From Gammaproteobacteria bacterium (GTDB lineage Bacteria; Pseudomonadota; Gammaproteobacteria; Coxiellales; Coxiellaceae), in contig JAJFJO010000312.1 of assembly GCA_021774015.1 (NCBI GenBank), positions 1-22,603 on the forward strand: a stretch of DNA of 22,603 nucleotides. The letters are read 5' to 3'. The notes beneath the pieces were generated by a model. It was not told the origin of the DNA and did not search any database. It worked only from the letters and a program-made list of their open reading frames with translations. Shown here piece by piece: positions 15,881 through 22,603 of the stretch. Every line of letters starts with the position of its first letter. Position 1 is the first letter of the stretch. The translations under genes and the position numbers were made by a program.

Positions 15881-17044
15881 TCACTTTGAAGTGATATCAC
15901 TACCTTTTAATATCTCTGGAAGTAGTTTTAACGCATCCATCACAGGTAGCAGTGTAACTCGACCACGATATTCCGTGCGATCTCCCCCATACACAACAAA
16001 TGGTTTTGCAACTGGGTAATCATCACAGAACAATTCTAGCGCTTGTAAATCTGCTTTATCAACATAACGCTTCCTTTTGATCTCAAACGCATATAATCCC
16101 AACTCACCGTAAGCAATAAAATCAATTTCATGTTGCGCCTGAGTACGCCAATAATAAAATGTATAACCCAAACGATAATAATCATTGTATGCCTGCAAAT
16201 GCTGAAGAAATAAAGTTTCTAGGCTCGGGCCTTCTGCCTCTGCAACTGAATCTAACGGCCCCACAGGGCGGATCGTTCGATAAAATCCCACATCAAAAAA
16301 ATAAAACTTAGAGTGACCAACGAGTTTGCGTTTTGCTCTTTTACTAAATACAGGCAGGCGTTTTGCAATAAGAAGATCTTCTACAATATTAAAATAACTT
16401 TCAACAGTTTTACGCTCTATCGCAGCTTCACGCGCCACCTGAGCGATATTAAGAATTTTACCTTGGGAGAAACTTGCCACCTCTAGAAATCTCGAAAAAT
16501 CAGCTAAATTCCTTGTCAAACCTTCTTGTAATACTTCCTCACGTAAATAAGTCGTTATATACGAATCTAAATAATGTTGTGGGTCCGTTAAATTTACGGC
16601 ATCTGGGAGCAAACCAAATTCTAATATATGCTTTAAATCAAATGTATTACCCACTTCTACAAGCGTCAAAGGATGCATGTTATGCGTCAATGCACGCCCT
16701 GCTAATAGATCCACACCTTTGCGTTTTAATGTTCTTGCACTAGACCCTGTTAGCACAAATTTATAGCCTTTCGCTTCAATCAATCTATGCACTACACTTA
16801 AGCACTCAGGAACTTTTTGCACCTCATCAATAATAATCCAGTCTTTGAATTGACCTGGAATCATGTCTTCAAGTCGCTCTGGTTCTGCTAACAATTGACG
16901 ATATAACCTCGCATCTAATAAATCTAACACCAGCGCATTAGGCAAATGCTTTTTAAGCCAAGATGTTTTACCTGTACCACGAGGACCAAACAAAAAAATG
17001 CTTCTATTACTTTCTATATCGAAGTTAAATAATCGCTTAAACAT
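15881..17044 (-). CDS. ATPase B: AAA_14 / DUF4143 protein
   Basis: A 387-residue P-loop ATPase. Walker A is at 20-28 (GPRGTGKTS), Walker B at 69-76 (WIIIDEVQ), and the sensor strand FVLTGSSAR at 96-104. The DUF4143 part follows with LREEVLQEG (about 167-175), a helix-turn-helix-like ILNIAQVAREAAIERKTVESY, and a PD-(D/E)XK-like set (EIDFI at 306-310, FEIKRK at 320-325). The function of the family is unknown. I chose ATG at 17044, matching the usual MxKR start; ATG at 17068 would run into the upstream palindrome. It shares neither repeats nor close sequence with ATPase A, but has the same layout: tail to tail with the 3' end of another gene, here tRNA-Leu, and a palindrome over its promoter. 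The dnaE stop is 170 bases upstream. Confidence 0.87.
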   Translation of the reverse strand: MFKRLFNFDIESNRSIFLFGPRGTGKTSWLKKHLPNALVLDLLDARLYRQLLAEPERLEDMIPGQFKDWIIIDEVQKVPECLSVVHRLIEAKGYKFVLTGSSARTLKRKGVDLLAGRALTHNMHPLTLVEVGNTFDLKHILEFGLLPDAVNLTDPQHYLDSYITTYLREEVLQEGLTRNLADFSRFLEVASFSQGKILNIAQVAREAAIERKTVESYFNIVEDLLIAKRLPVFSKRAKRKLVGHSKFYFFDVGFYRTIRPVGPLDSVAEAEGPSLETLFLQHLQAYNDYYRLGYTFYYWRTQAQHEIDFIAYGELGLYAFEIKRKRYVDKADLQALELFCDDYPVAKPFVVYGGDRTEYRGRVTLLPVMDALKLLPEILKGSDITSK

Positions 17045-17062
17045 AAACGCCACCCATTTGCA

Positions 17063-17103
17063 CACCAAGATTCCATTATTCTATTAAAAATGGAATCTTG
17101 GTG
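17063..17103. repeat. Palindrome over the ATPase B promoter
   Basis: Perfect 15-base arms CACCAAGATTCCATT (17063-17077) and AATGGAATCTTGGTG (17089-17103) flank an 11-base centre. It lies 18 bases before the ATG at 17044. It is not followed by a T-tract in either direction, so an operator fits better than a terminator. Confidence 0.9.
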
Positions 17104-17106
17104 CAA
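17078..17106 (-). promoter_or_regulatory. Promoter of ATPase B within the palindrome
   Basis: On the minus strand TTGCAC (17101-17106) and TAGAAT (17078-17083) are 17 bases apart. The -10 falls in the centre of the palindrome and one arm fills the spacer, the same geometry as for ATPase A with a different sequence. Confidence 0.5.
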
Positions 17107-17213
17107 GATTTACCTAATATATTGATAAATAATGGAGTTTAAATCGTATCCAGCCCCTCTGCAGTCTCTTTTCCCGAAAAAGCAACTTCAATAAGCTCTC
17201 ATTCCGCCATACA

Positions 17214-20200
17214 TCAATACTTAACCGCCACATCACTCTCACCCCAGAGGGCATAGAGCTGATCAATAAATTCGGCTTTAGGTTTAACACGCCAATTGCT
17301 GCCAAGCATGAGCTCAGCCTTGGCATCATTCGATTGGTAGGAAATCGAAATGGGACAGTGGCCATTGCGATAAGGTTTCGTTATCTCAGGTAACTGCTCC
17401 AGCAATTGATCCACCTGCTGTTGATCATGCACACGCAAAACAATACGTTTAATAAATTGCTCGCGCACTTCATCAACTAGCTTAATACTTTCCGCGATCA
17501 TGCGCACACCGCCGGTAAAATCATCATCCTCAACCTTACCTTTGATAATATACACTTTATCAATTTCTAACTGTTCACGCATTTCATCAAACAAACGACT
17601 AAACAACGTAATTTCCATACGCGAGGTGCGGTCCTCAATAACAATCACCGCCATACGTCGACCCGACTTAGTAATAATAGGTCGCACCGATAACAACATA
17701 CCACCCACCGTTGCATTTTTTTGTCGAAAAGAACTCAGGCCATTTAACGGCGTCGAAGTAAACTTGCGCATGTCTTCTTCATACGCTTGCATGGGATGAC
17801 CCGAAATATAAATACCTAACGTTTCTTTTTCGCCACGTAAACGTGTGGGTTGATCAGCCATATCCGTGATGCGATATTGTTTAGGTTGCGCATGAACATC
17901 ATCACCGCCTCCAAACAAACTCTCCTGCCCAACTTGTGCATCTTTTGCCAATTGATCCGCATGTTTGAGTGCATTATTAATGCTTGCTAATAGCGTTGCG
18001 CGATTATGCTCAAACTCATCCATCGCACCCGAGCGTATCAAAGGATCTAACACACGGCGATTAACTTTATGCGTATCAACACGATCACAAAACTCAAAGA
18101 GATCATGGTATCGACCATGGGCCTCACGTTCTTCAACAAGGTATTCTATTGCCGCTTGACCCGCACCTTTGATGGCACCCAAACCATAGACAATTTTGCC
18201 CTCATCATTCACTGTAAATTGATAAAAACCTTGATTAATATTAGGAGGAGTAATTTGTAATTTCATTCGCTGACATTCGTCAATAAAACCAACTACTTTA
18301 TCGGTGTTATCCATATCCGACGACAATACTGCCGCCATAAATTCTGCAGGATAATGCGCTTTCAACCATGCTGTTTGATAAGCAACTAATGCATAAGCCG
18401 CCGAGTGTGATTTATTAAAACCATAACCTGCAAATTTTTCCATTAAATCAAAAATTTGTTCGGCCAAGTTTGCATCAACACCACGCCCTACTGCACCATC
18501 CGTAAATATTTGTCGCTGCTTAGCCATTTCTTCCGGCTTTTTCTTACCCATTGCGCGTCGCAAAATATCCGCGCCGCCCAACGAATAATTCGCTAACACC
18601 TGTGCAATTTGCATCACCTGCTCTTGATATAAAATCACACCATAAGTCGGCTTTAGAATTGGCTCTAGGTCTGGGTGAGGATACGTGACAATAGCACGAC
18701 CATGTTTACGATCGATAAAATCGTCTACCATACCAGACTGCAAAGGACCCGGTCGAAACAGCGCAACCAATGCAGTGATTTCATCAAAATTATCTGGTTG
18801 TAAACGACGAATTAAATCTTTCATTCCTCGCGACTCTAATTGGAATACCGCCGATGTCTCGCAGTTTTTCAACAGCTCAAATGATTTAGAATCGTTTAAT
18901 GGCAGCTTGCTAATATCAATAGGTTGCTCACCATTTTTCTGACGGCGCTTATTTACTTTTTGCAGCGCCCAATCAATAATTGTTAACGTACGCAATCCTA
19001 AAAAGTCAAACTTAACTAAGCCGACCGCTTCAACATCATCTTTATCAAATTGCGTAACAGGGTTTGAACCATCCGCTTCACAATAGAGCGGCGAAAAATC
19101 GATTAATTTCGTTGGGGATATCACAACACCACCGGCATGCTTACCTGCGTTACGCGTCACACCCTCTAACTTTCGAGCCAAATCGATTAGTGTCGTCACT
19201 TCCGCTTCTTCACGATAGCGTTCTGCAAGCTGCGCTTCTTGTACCAATGCCTTATCTAAAGTAATACCCAATTCAAATGGAATTAACTTAGCAATTTTAT
19301 CAACAAAACCATACGGCATGCTCAACACACGCCCTACATCACGCACAACCGCTTTTGCAGCCATCGTACCATAAGTGATGATTTGTGATACTGCTTCACG
19401 ACCATAACGCTTAGCAACATAATCAATAACAAGATCACGTTGCTCCATACAAAAATCAACGTCGAAATCCGGCATTGATACACGCTCAGGATTAAGGAAA
19501 CGCTCAAATAGTAGCTCATGCTCTAAAGGATCTAAATCGGTAATATGCAATACATAAGCAACCAAGGAACCAGCACCTGAACCACGCCCTGGGCCCACCG
19601 GAATATTATTTTCTTTTGCCCAACGAATAAAGTCCGCAACAATAAGGAAGTAACCAGGAAAACCCATGCGAATAATAACACCCAGCTCATGATCCAAACG
19701 CTGTTGATATTCCTTTAACTGCTCGTCACTGACATTATCGATATGCGACAAACGTTCTTTTAACCCTTGCTCTGCTTCTGCGCGAAAAAAAGATTCTAAC
19801 GTTTGATCTTCTGGAATAGGAAATTGCGGCAAACAGGGTTTGCCCAGTGTCAACATAGCATTGCAGCGCTTTACAATTTCTACAGTATTCGCTAGAGCCT
19901 CAGGAATATCAGAAAACAAATCCTGCATTTCTTCTGGGCTACGAAGATATTGTTGCTCGCTATACTGTTTCGGCCGCTGCGGATCATCCAATACGCGGCC
20001 AGAAGCGATACAGACACGCGCCTCATGCGCTTCAAAATCATCGCGACTAAGAAAACAAACATCATTAGTAGCAACCACAGGTATATTATATTCATGCGCT
20101 AACTCAACAGCTGCGTGATTATAAACAGATTCATGCTCACGCCCTGTTCGCTGCAATTCCAAATAAAAACGATCGGGAAACAATACCTTCCAACGCTCTA

Positions 20201-20666
20201 AACACTGCTTTGCTTGTGCCGTTTGGTTAGCAATCAGCGCTTTGCCTATATCGCCACGGCGCCCACCAGAGACGATAAGCAAACCATCACTATAGGCTTG
20301 CACTTCTTCCCATGTCACGGTGATGTTATCCAACACCTGGCCTTTTAAATACGCAATAGAAATTAACTGTGTCAGATTTTTATACCCTTGCTCATTTTGG
20401 CAATAAGCAGAAAACAAAGAACACTCATCACCTTCTCGCAATATCAAATCAGCAGCAATGAGCGGTTTGACACCTTGATCCAAAGCAGCACGATACATTT
20501 TCACCAATGCAAATAAATTCACATTGTCTGTCAACGTAACCGCGGACACACCATACTCAACAAGTTTTTTTATGTAAGGTTTTACACGCAACATGCCATC
20601 AATCAGCGAAAATTCACTGTGCGCACGCAGATGAACAAAGGAACAATTAGTCGATGCGTCCGACAT
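17214..20666 (-). CDS. dnaE: DNA polymerase III alpha subunit
   Basis: The replicative polymerase, 1,150 residues, close to the 1,160 of E. coli. The PHP domain begins FVHLRAHSEFSLIDGML (10-26). The catalytic aspartates are at 400 and 402 in MPDFDVDF, with the third in KFDFLGLRTLT. Polymerase motifs GPGRGSGAGSLVAYVL (358-373) and GYGFNKSHSAAYAL follow. The clamp-binding peptide QESLF is at 914-918, then an OB-fold (VGGMLLSVRPIITKSG...). Its ATG overlaps the last base of the ddl stop (TAATG), so it is translationally coupled to ddl. The 170-base gap downstream, to ATPase B, has no clear terminator. Confidence 0.97.
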   Translation of the reverse strand: MSDASTNCSFVHLRAHSEFSLIDGMLRVKPYIKKLVEYGVSAVTLTDNVNLFALVKMYRAALDQGVKPLIAADLILREGDECSLFSAYCQNEQGYKNLTQLISIAYLKGQVLDNITVTWEEVQAYSDGLLIVSGGRRGDIGKALIANQTAQAKQCLERWKVLFPDRFYLELQRTGREHESVYNHAAVELAHEYNIPVVATNDVCFLSRDDFEAHEARVCIASGRVLDDPQRPKQYSEQQYLRSPEEMQDLFSDIPEALANTVEIVKRCNAMLTLGKPCLPQFPIPEDQTLESFFRAEAEQGLKERLSHIDNVSDEQLKEYQQRLDHELGVIIRMGFPGYFLIVADFIRWAKENNIPVGPGRGSGAGSLVAYVLHITDLDPLEHELLFERFLNPERVSMPDFDVDFCMEQRDLVIDYVAKRYGREAVSQIITYGTMAAKAVVRDVGRVLSMPYGFVDKIAKLIPFELGITLDKALVQEAQLAERYREEAEVTTLIDLARKLEGVTRNAGKHAGGVVISPTKLIDFSPLYCEADGSNPVTQFDKDDVEAVGLVKFDFLGLRTLTIIDWALQKVNKRRQKNGEQPIDISKLPLNDSKSFELLKNCETSAVFQLESRGMKDLIRRLQPDNFDEITALVALFRPGPLQSGMVDDFIDRKHGRAIVTYPHPDLEPILKPTYGVILYQEQVMQIAQVLANYSLGGADILRRAMGKKKPEEMAKQRQIFTDGAVGRGVDANLAEQIFDLMEKFAGYGFNKSHSAAYALVAYQTAWLKAHYPAEFMAAVLSSDMDNTDKVVGFIDECQRMKLQITPPNINQGFYQFTVNDEGKIVYGLGAIKGAGQAAIEYLVEEREAHGRYHDLFEFCDRVDTHKVNRRVLDPLIRSGAMDEFEHNRATLLASINNALKHADQLAKDAQVGQESLFGGGDDVHAQPKQYRITDMADQPTRLRGEKETLGIYISGHPMQAYEEDMRKFTSTPLNGLSSFRQKNATVGGMLLSVRPIITKSGRRMAVIVIEDRTSRMEITLFSRLFDEMREQLEIDKVYIIKGKVEDDDFTGGVRMIAESIKLVDEVREQFIKRIVLRVHDQQQVDQLLEQLPEITKPYRNGHCPISISYQSNDAKAELMLGSNWRVKPKAEFIDQLYALWGESDVAVKY

Positions 20667-21811
20667 TAATCCGCCGCTACTTGTTGATCAGTATCAAATT
20701 CAGACTGCGGCATATGAATTAATAACTGTTTGCGTTTTTGATGTCGCTGTAGTGCCAAATCAATCAAATTATCTAATAACGTAGGATATTCCAACCCACT
20801 AACCTCCCAATTTTTGGGGTACATGCTGATGTCTGTAAAACCTGGGATGGTATTTACCTCATTGATCAGAATATCATCGTCTAATACAAAAAAATCCACT
20901 CTGGCCATGCCACTTATCTCTAAAATTCTAAATGCCTGCACAGATATTTTTTGAATATTTTCTATCACATGCTCCGGCAAATTTGCAGGCGATACAGTTT
21001 GCGCCCCATTCGGGTCACAATATTTTGCCTCATACGAATAAAAATCATGTTGCGTCATGATTTCACCCGGTAAAGAAGCTACCGGTTTTTCATTGCCTAG
21101 AACAGAGCATTCAATTTCACGACCGATGATGGCAGGCTCTACGATGACCCTATCATCAAATTTAAAGGCATGTCTCAGTGCTTGGTTAAAATTAGTTTCA
21201 TTATTCACTTTAGCAATGCCAACAGATGAACCCAAGCTCACCGGCTTTATAAATAGTGTGCTCCCAAAATCATTACTGAGTTGTTGATAATGCGTATCTT
21301 GCCATTCCCAAGCATACACGAGCAACCACGGCGTCACCGCTAAACCAGCATGATCCAGCAGTTGCTTTGTGATATGTTTTTCCATGCTCACTGCAGAACC
21401 CAGCACACCCGCACCGACATAAGGCACATCCAGCATGTCGCACAGCCCCTGCGGCGCACCGTCTTCACCACGCGTACCGTGCAAAACAGGGAATACGCAA
21501 TCGACTGCATAACGCTTATTGGCATTGTGTAAAGAAATAAGTGGGTTTTCATGATCACCAAGTGCAACGGTCACTGGATCTGCCGCACCCGATTTTAAAC
21601 ACGCCTGTGGCCCTTCATCTAGGAATAAATTTTGGTCCGTCATCACATGCCAGGCGCCCTGTAGCGTAATGTACACAATAATAATGTTGTATTTCTTCGG
21701 CGATAATGTGTTGATGATATTCGAGGCAGAGATGATCGAAATCTCATGCTCAGTCGACTGCCCGCCACATAATACGAGTAAATTAAGCTGCTTAGTCACC
21801 TTTTGCTCCAT
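20666..21811 (-). CDS. ddl: D-alanine--D-alanine ligase
   Basis: A 381-residue ATP-grasp ligase that joins two D-Ala for peptidoglycan. The N-terminal LCGGQSTEHEISIISA, the substrate loop HGTRGEDGAPQG, the ATP-grasp strand FIKPVSLGSSVGIAKV, and the Mg-binding INEVNTIPGFTDISMYP are all intact. It is of the longer DdlA type (about 360-380), not the 306-residue DdlB of the mur cluster. AAGGG stands 5 bases before the ATG. Its place between rnhB and dnaE is unusual: in E. coli these two are adjacent and ddl genes lie elsewhere. Overlap with dnaE by one base ties it to that operon. Confidence 0.95.
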   Translation of the reverse strand: MEQKVTKQLNLLVLCGGQSTEHEISIISASNIINTLSPKKYNIIIVYITLQGAWHVMTDQNLFLDEGPQACLKSGAADPVTVALGDHENPLISLHNANKRYAVDCVFPVLHGTRGEDGAPQGLCDMLDVPYVGAGVLGSAVSMEKHITKQLLDHAGLAVTPWLLVYAWEWQDTHYQQLSNDFGSTLFIKPVSLGSSVGIAKVNNETNFNQALRHAFKFDDRVIVEPAIIGREIECSVLGNEKPVASLPGEIMTQHDFYSYEAKYCDPNGAQTVSPANLPEHVIENIQKISVQAFRILEISGMARVDFFVLDDDILINEVNTIPGFTDISMYPKNWEVSGLEYPTLLDNLIDLALQRHQKRKQLLIHMPQSEFDTDQQVAAD

Positions 21812-21872
21812 CGTGCCCTTTTGGAGCCATCATGATAGCGAATCTTGGGGGGCCGCGCTAGCGACAGATACC

Positions 21873-21992
21873 TTATAACAACGCTTTCACCGGCGCATAA
21901 CTTTTTCTATGTATCGGTGTAATGCCGAGCTTTTCCATCGCGGCCAGATGTTTTTTTGTTCCATAGCTTTTATGGGCCTCGAAACTATAATC
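21873..21992 (-). pseudogene. rnhB: 3' tail of rnhB (ribonuclease HII) without the rest of the gene
   Basis: The last 39 codons before the stop at 21873 read DYSFEAHKSYGTKKHLAAM then EKLGITPIHRKSYAPVKALL, the conserved end of ribonuclease HII. Upstream of about 21992 the frame stays open as VLGDIGVLR, but that does not look like RnhB, and no catalytic part is present. The tail lies 61 bases upstream of ddl, where rnhB is expected before dnaE. It stands next to the repeats of ATPase C just as the spare folE tail stands next to those of ATPase A. It could be the remnant of a destroyed gene or a duplicated tail whose complete rnhB lies beyond the right edge. Confidence 0.8.
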
Positions 21993-22012
21993 TCTTAAAA
22001 CGCCAATATCAC
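21984..22012 (-). promoter_or_regulatory. Possible promoter for ddl-dnaE at the rnhB-tail junction
   Basis: On the minus strand GTGATA (22007-22012) and TATAGT (21984-21989) are 17 bases apart. The -35 lies in non-rnhB sequence and the -10 in the rnhB tail, so the promoter would have been created by the junction. It would let ddl and dnaE be transcribed despite being cut from their upstream operon. Confidence 0.35.
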
Positions 22013-22014
22013 CT

Positions 22015-22142
22015 AAAACCTTTCTTTTTTTGAAGAAATAGCCACAAAAACCTTTCTTTTTTAAAAATAACTATCAATATAACCTTGCTTTTTTTAAAAA
22101 AAATAGTAATATAACCCTTCCTTTTCTAAATTATTGGGGTTT
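22015..22142. repeat. 32-bp tandem array upstream of ATPase C
   Basis: Four imperfect 32-base units start at 22015, 22047, 22079 and 22111. The shared core is A(A/T)AACC(T/C)TT(T/G/C)C followed by a run of T, then A-rich sequence. Unit 1 has a TTTCTT/AAGAAA inverted repeat and unit 3 a T7/A8 one. Units 2 and 3 end so that AATATAACC forms at each boundary. Unit 4 is the most decayed and ends 7 bases before the ATG at 22150. Confidence 0.85.
22085..22112 (+). promoter_or_regulatory. Possible promoter of ATPase C in the third repeat unit
   Basis: TTGCTT (22085-22090) and TAATAT (22107-22112) are 16 bases apart, within unit 3 and its border, about 40 bases before the ATG. The region is AT-rich, so the match is tentative. 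Confidence 0.35.
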
Positions 22143-22149
22143 CTTGCAT

Positions 22150-22603
22150 ATGAAAAGAGATTTACTAACAACCCTATACCACTGGAAGAAACACCCTTTA
22201 CGCAAGCCCTTGATTATTCGTGGTGCGAGGCAGGTGGGCAAATCGTGGCTAGTGAATGATTTTTCAAATCAGTTTGAGCATTTTATCACATTAAATTTTG
22301 ATAAGGACAAGGAAGCCGCGTCTCTATTTACAGACAACCTTAATATTAAAAAAGTGCTCGAACGCATCCGCTATTACAGTGAAACACCCATTGAGCCCGG
22401 AAAAACCCTACTATTCCTTGATGAGATTCAAGAGTGCGTTAATGCTATTTCAGCGCTTCGCTATTTTAAAGAAAAAATGCCTGAGCTTCATGTGATTGCA
22501 GCCGGCTCACTTCTAGAGTTTGCACTCGAGTCTAGACAGCTAAAAATGCCTGTTGGGCGTATTGAATTTTTATATCTATACCCTTTAAGTTTTGATGAGT
22601 TCT
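22150..22603 (+). CDS. ATPase C: AAA_14 / DUF4143 protein, N-terminal part (runs off the right edge)
   Basis: The first 151 residues of a P-loop ATPase. MKRDLLTTLYHWKKH is the usual family start. Walker A is at 25-32 (GARQVGKS), Walker B at 86-93 (TLLFLDEI), and the sensor strand IAAGSLLEFAL at 116-126, followed by VGRIEFLYLYPLSFDEF, which leads into the DUF4143 part. The frame is open at the window edge. The start ATG has only a weak GGGG about 10 bases upstream. It is transcribed away from the rnhB tail with the 32-base array between. Sequence differs clearly from B and from the D stub, so these are not recent copies of one gene. Confidence 0.88.
   Translation, partial: MKRDLLTTLYHWKKHPLRKPLIIRGARQVGKSWLVNDFSNQFEHFITLNFDKDKEAASLFTDNLNIKKVLERIRYYSETPIEPGKTLLFLDEIQECVNAISALRYFKEKMPELHVIAAGSLLEFALESRQLKMPVGRIEFLYLYPLSFDEF

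Noticed and set aside
15787..17044. Classic integrase-bearing island at tRNA-Leu
   Set aside because: Only ATPase B lies between the tRNA and dnaE. There is no integrase, and no convincing repeat of the tRNA 3' end on the far side, only an 8-base match.
17063..17103. Palindrome downstream of dnaE as its terminator
   Set aside because: It is 111 bases after the dnaE stop, has no T-tract on the minus strand, and coincides with promoter hexamers of ATPase B.
17114..17365. Minus-strand frame overlapping the end of dnaE
   Set aside because: It is a shadow of dnaE in another frame, with no start signal.

Overview
The window looks like a piece of a low-GC gammaproteobacterial chromosome. The dnaE and ddl proteins, folE, the tRNA-Leu and the rnhB-(ddl)-dnaE gene order all fit. 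An ankyrin-repeat gene, a MATE transporter with a long acidic tail and a lone VgrG suggest a host-associated lineage, perhaps Legionellales-like. That assignment is inference and I cannot fix the genus.

Layout. 1-800 (-): 5' part of an ankyrin-repeat gene that runs off the left edge. 949-3970 (-): a two-gene operon of an aldehyde dehydrogenase and an acetolactate-synthase-like TPP enzyme, ended by a clear terminator. 4110-4619 (+): a small secreted protein of unknown role. 4661-5818 (-): glutaryl-CoA dehydrogenase. 6024-8913 (+): an EmrA/EmrB-type efflux pair followed closely by a HIT-family hydrolase. 8922-11105 (-): the MATE-like protein. 11341-13086 (-): VgrG, divergent from folE (13212-13778, +). 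15787-15870 (+): tRNA-Leu(CAA). 17214-21811 (-): ddl and dnaE, overlapping by one base, with only the 3' end of rnhB upstream of them.

The unusual part is 13700 to the right edge. Three genes for P-loop ATPases of the AAA/DUF234 and AAA_14/DUF4143 type lie here: A at 13995-15449 (-), B at 15881-17044 (-), and C from 22150 off the edge (+). The 5' stub of a fourth, D, is at 13812-13889 (-). A, B and C each have a repeat or palindrome directly upstream, and all differ in sequence: 53-bp tandem palindromes for A, one 15-bp-arm palindrome for B, and a 32-bp tandem array for C. A and B lie tail-to-tail with the 3' end of a housekeeping gene (folE, tRNA-Leu). A is bracketed by an 84-bp duplication of the folE 3' end, so folE stays intact and a spare tail lies beyond A's promoter. 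C has a spare rnhB 3' tail in the matching place. I read these as small insertion modules (ATPase plus self-regulatory repeat) that land at gene 3' ends and restore or duplicate the target's tail. No integrase or transposase is visible. The model predicts a complete rnhB on the minus strand just beyond the right edge.

Other points of note: the TPP-enzyme/aldehyde-dehydrogenase pair may form a 2-oxoglutarate to succinate bypass rather than make acetolactate, and the tRNA-Leu gene lacks an encoded CCA and has a G1-U72 pair where ATPase B abuts it.
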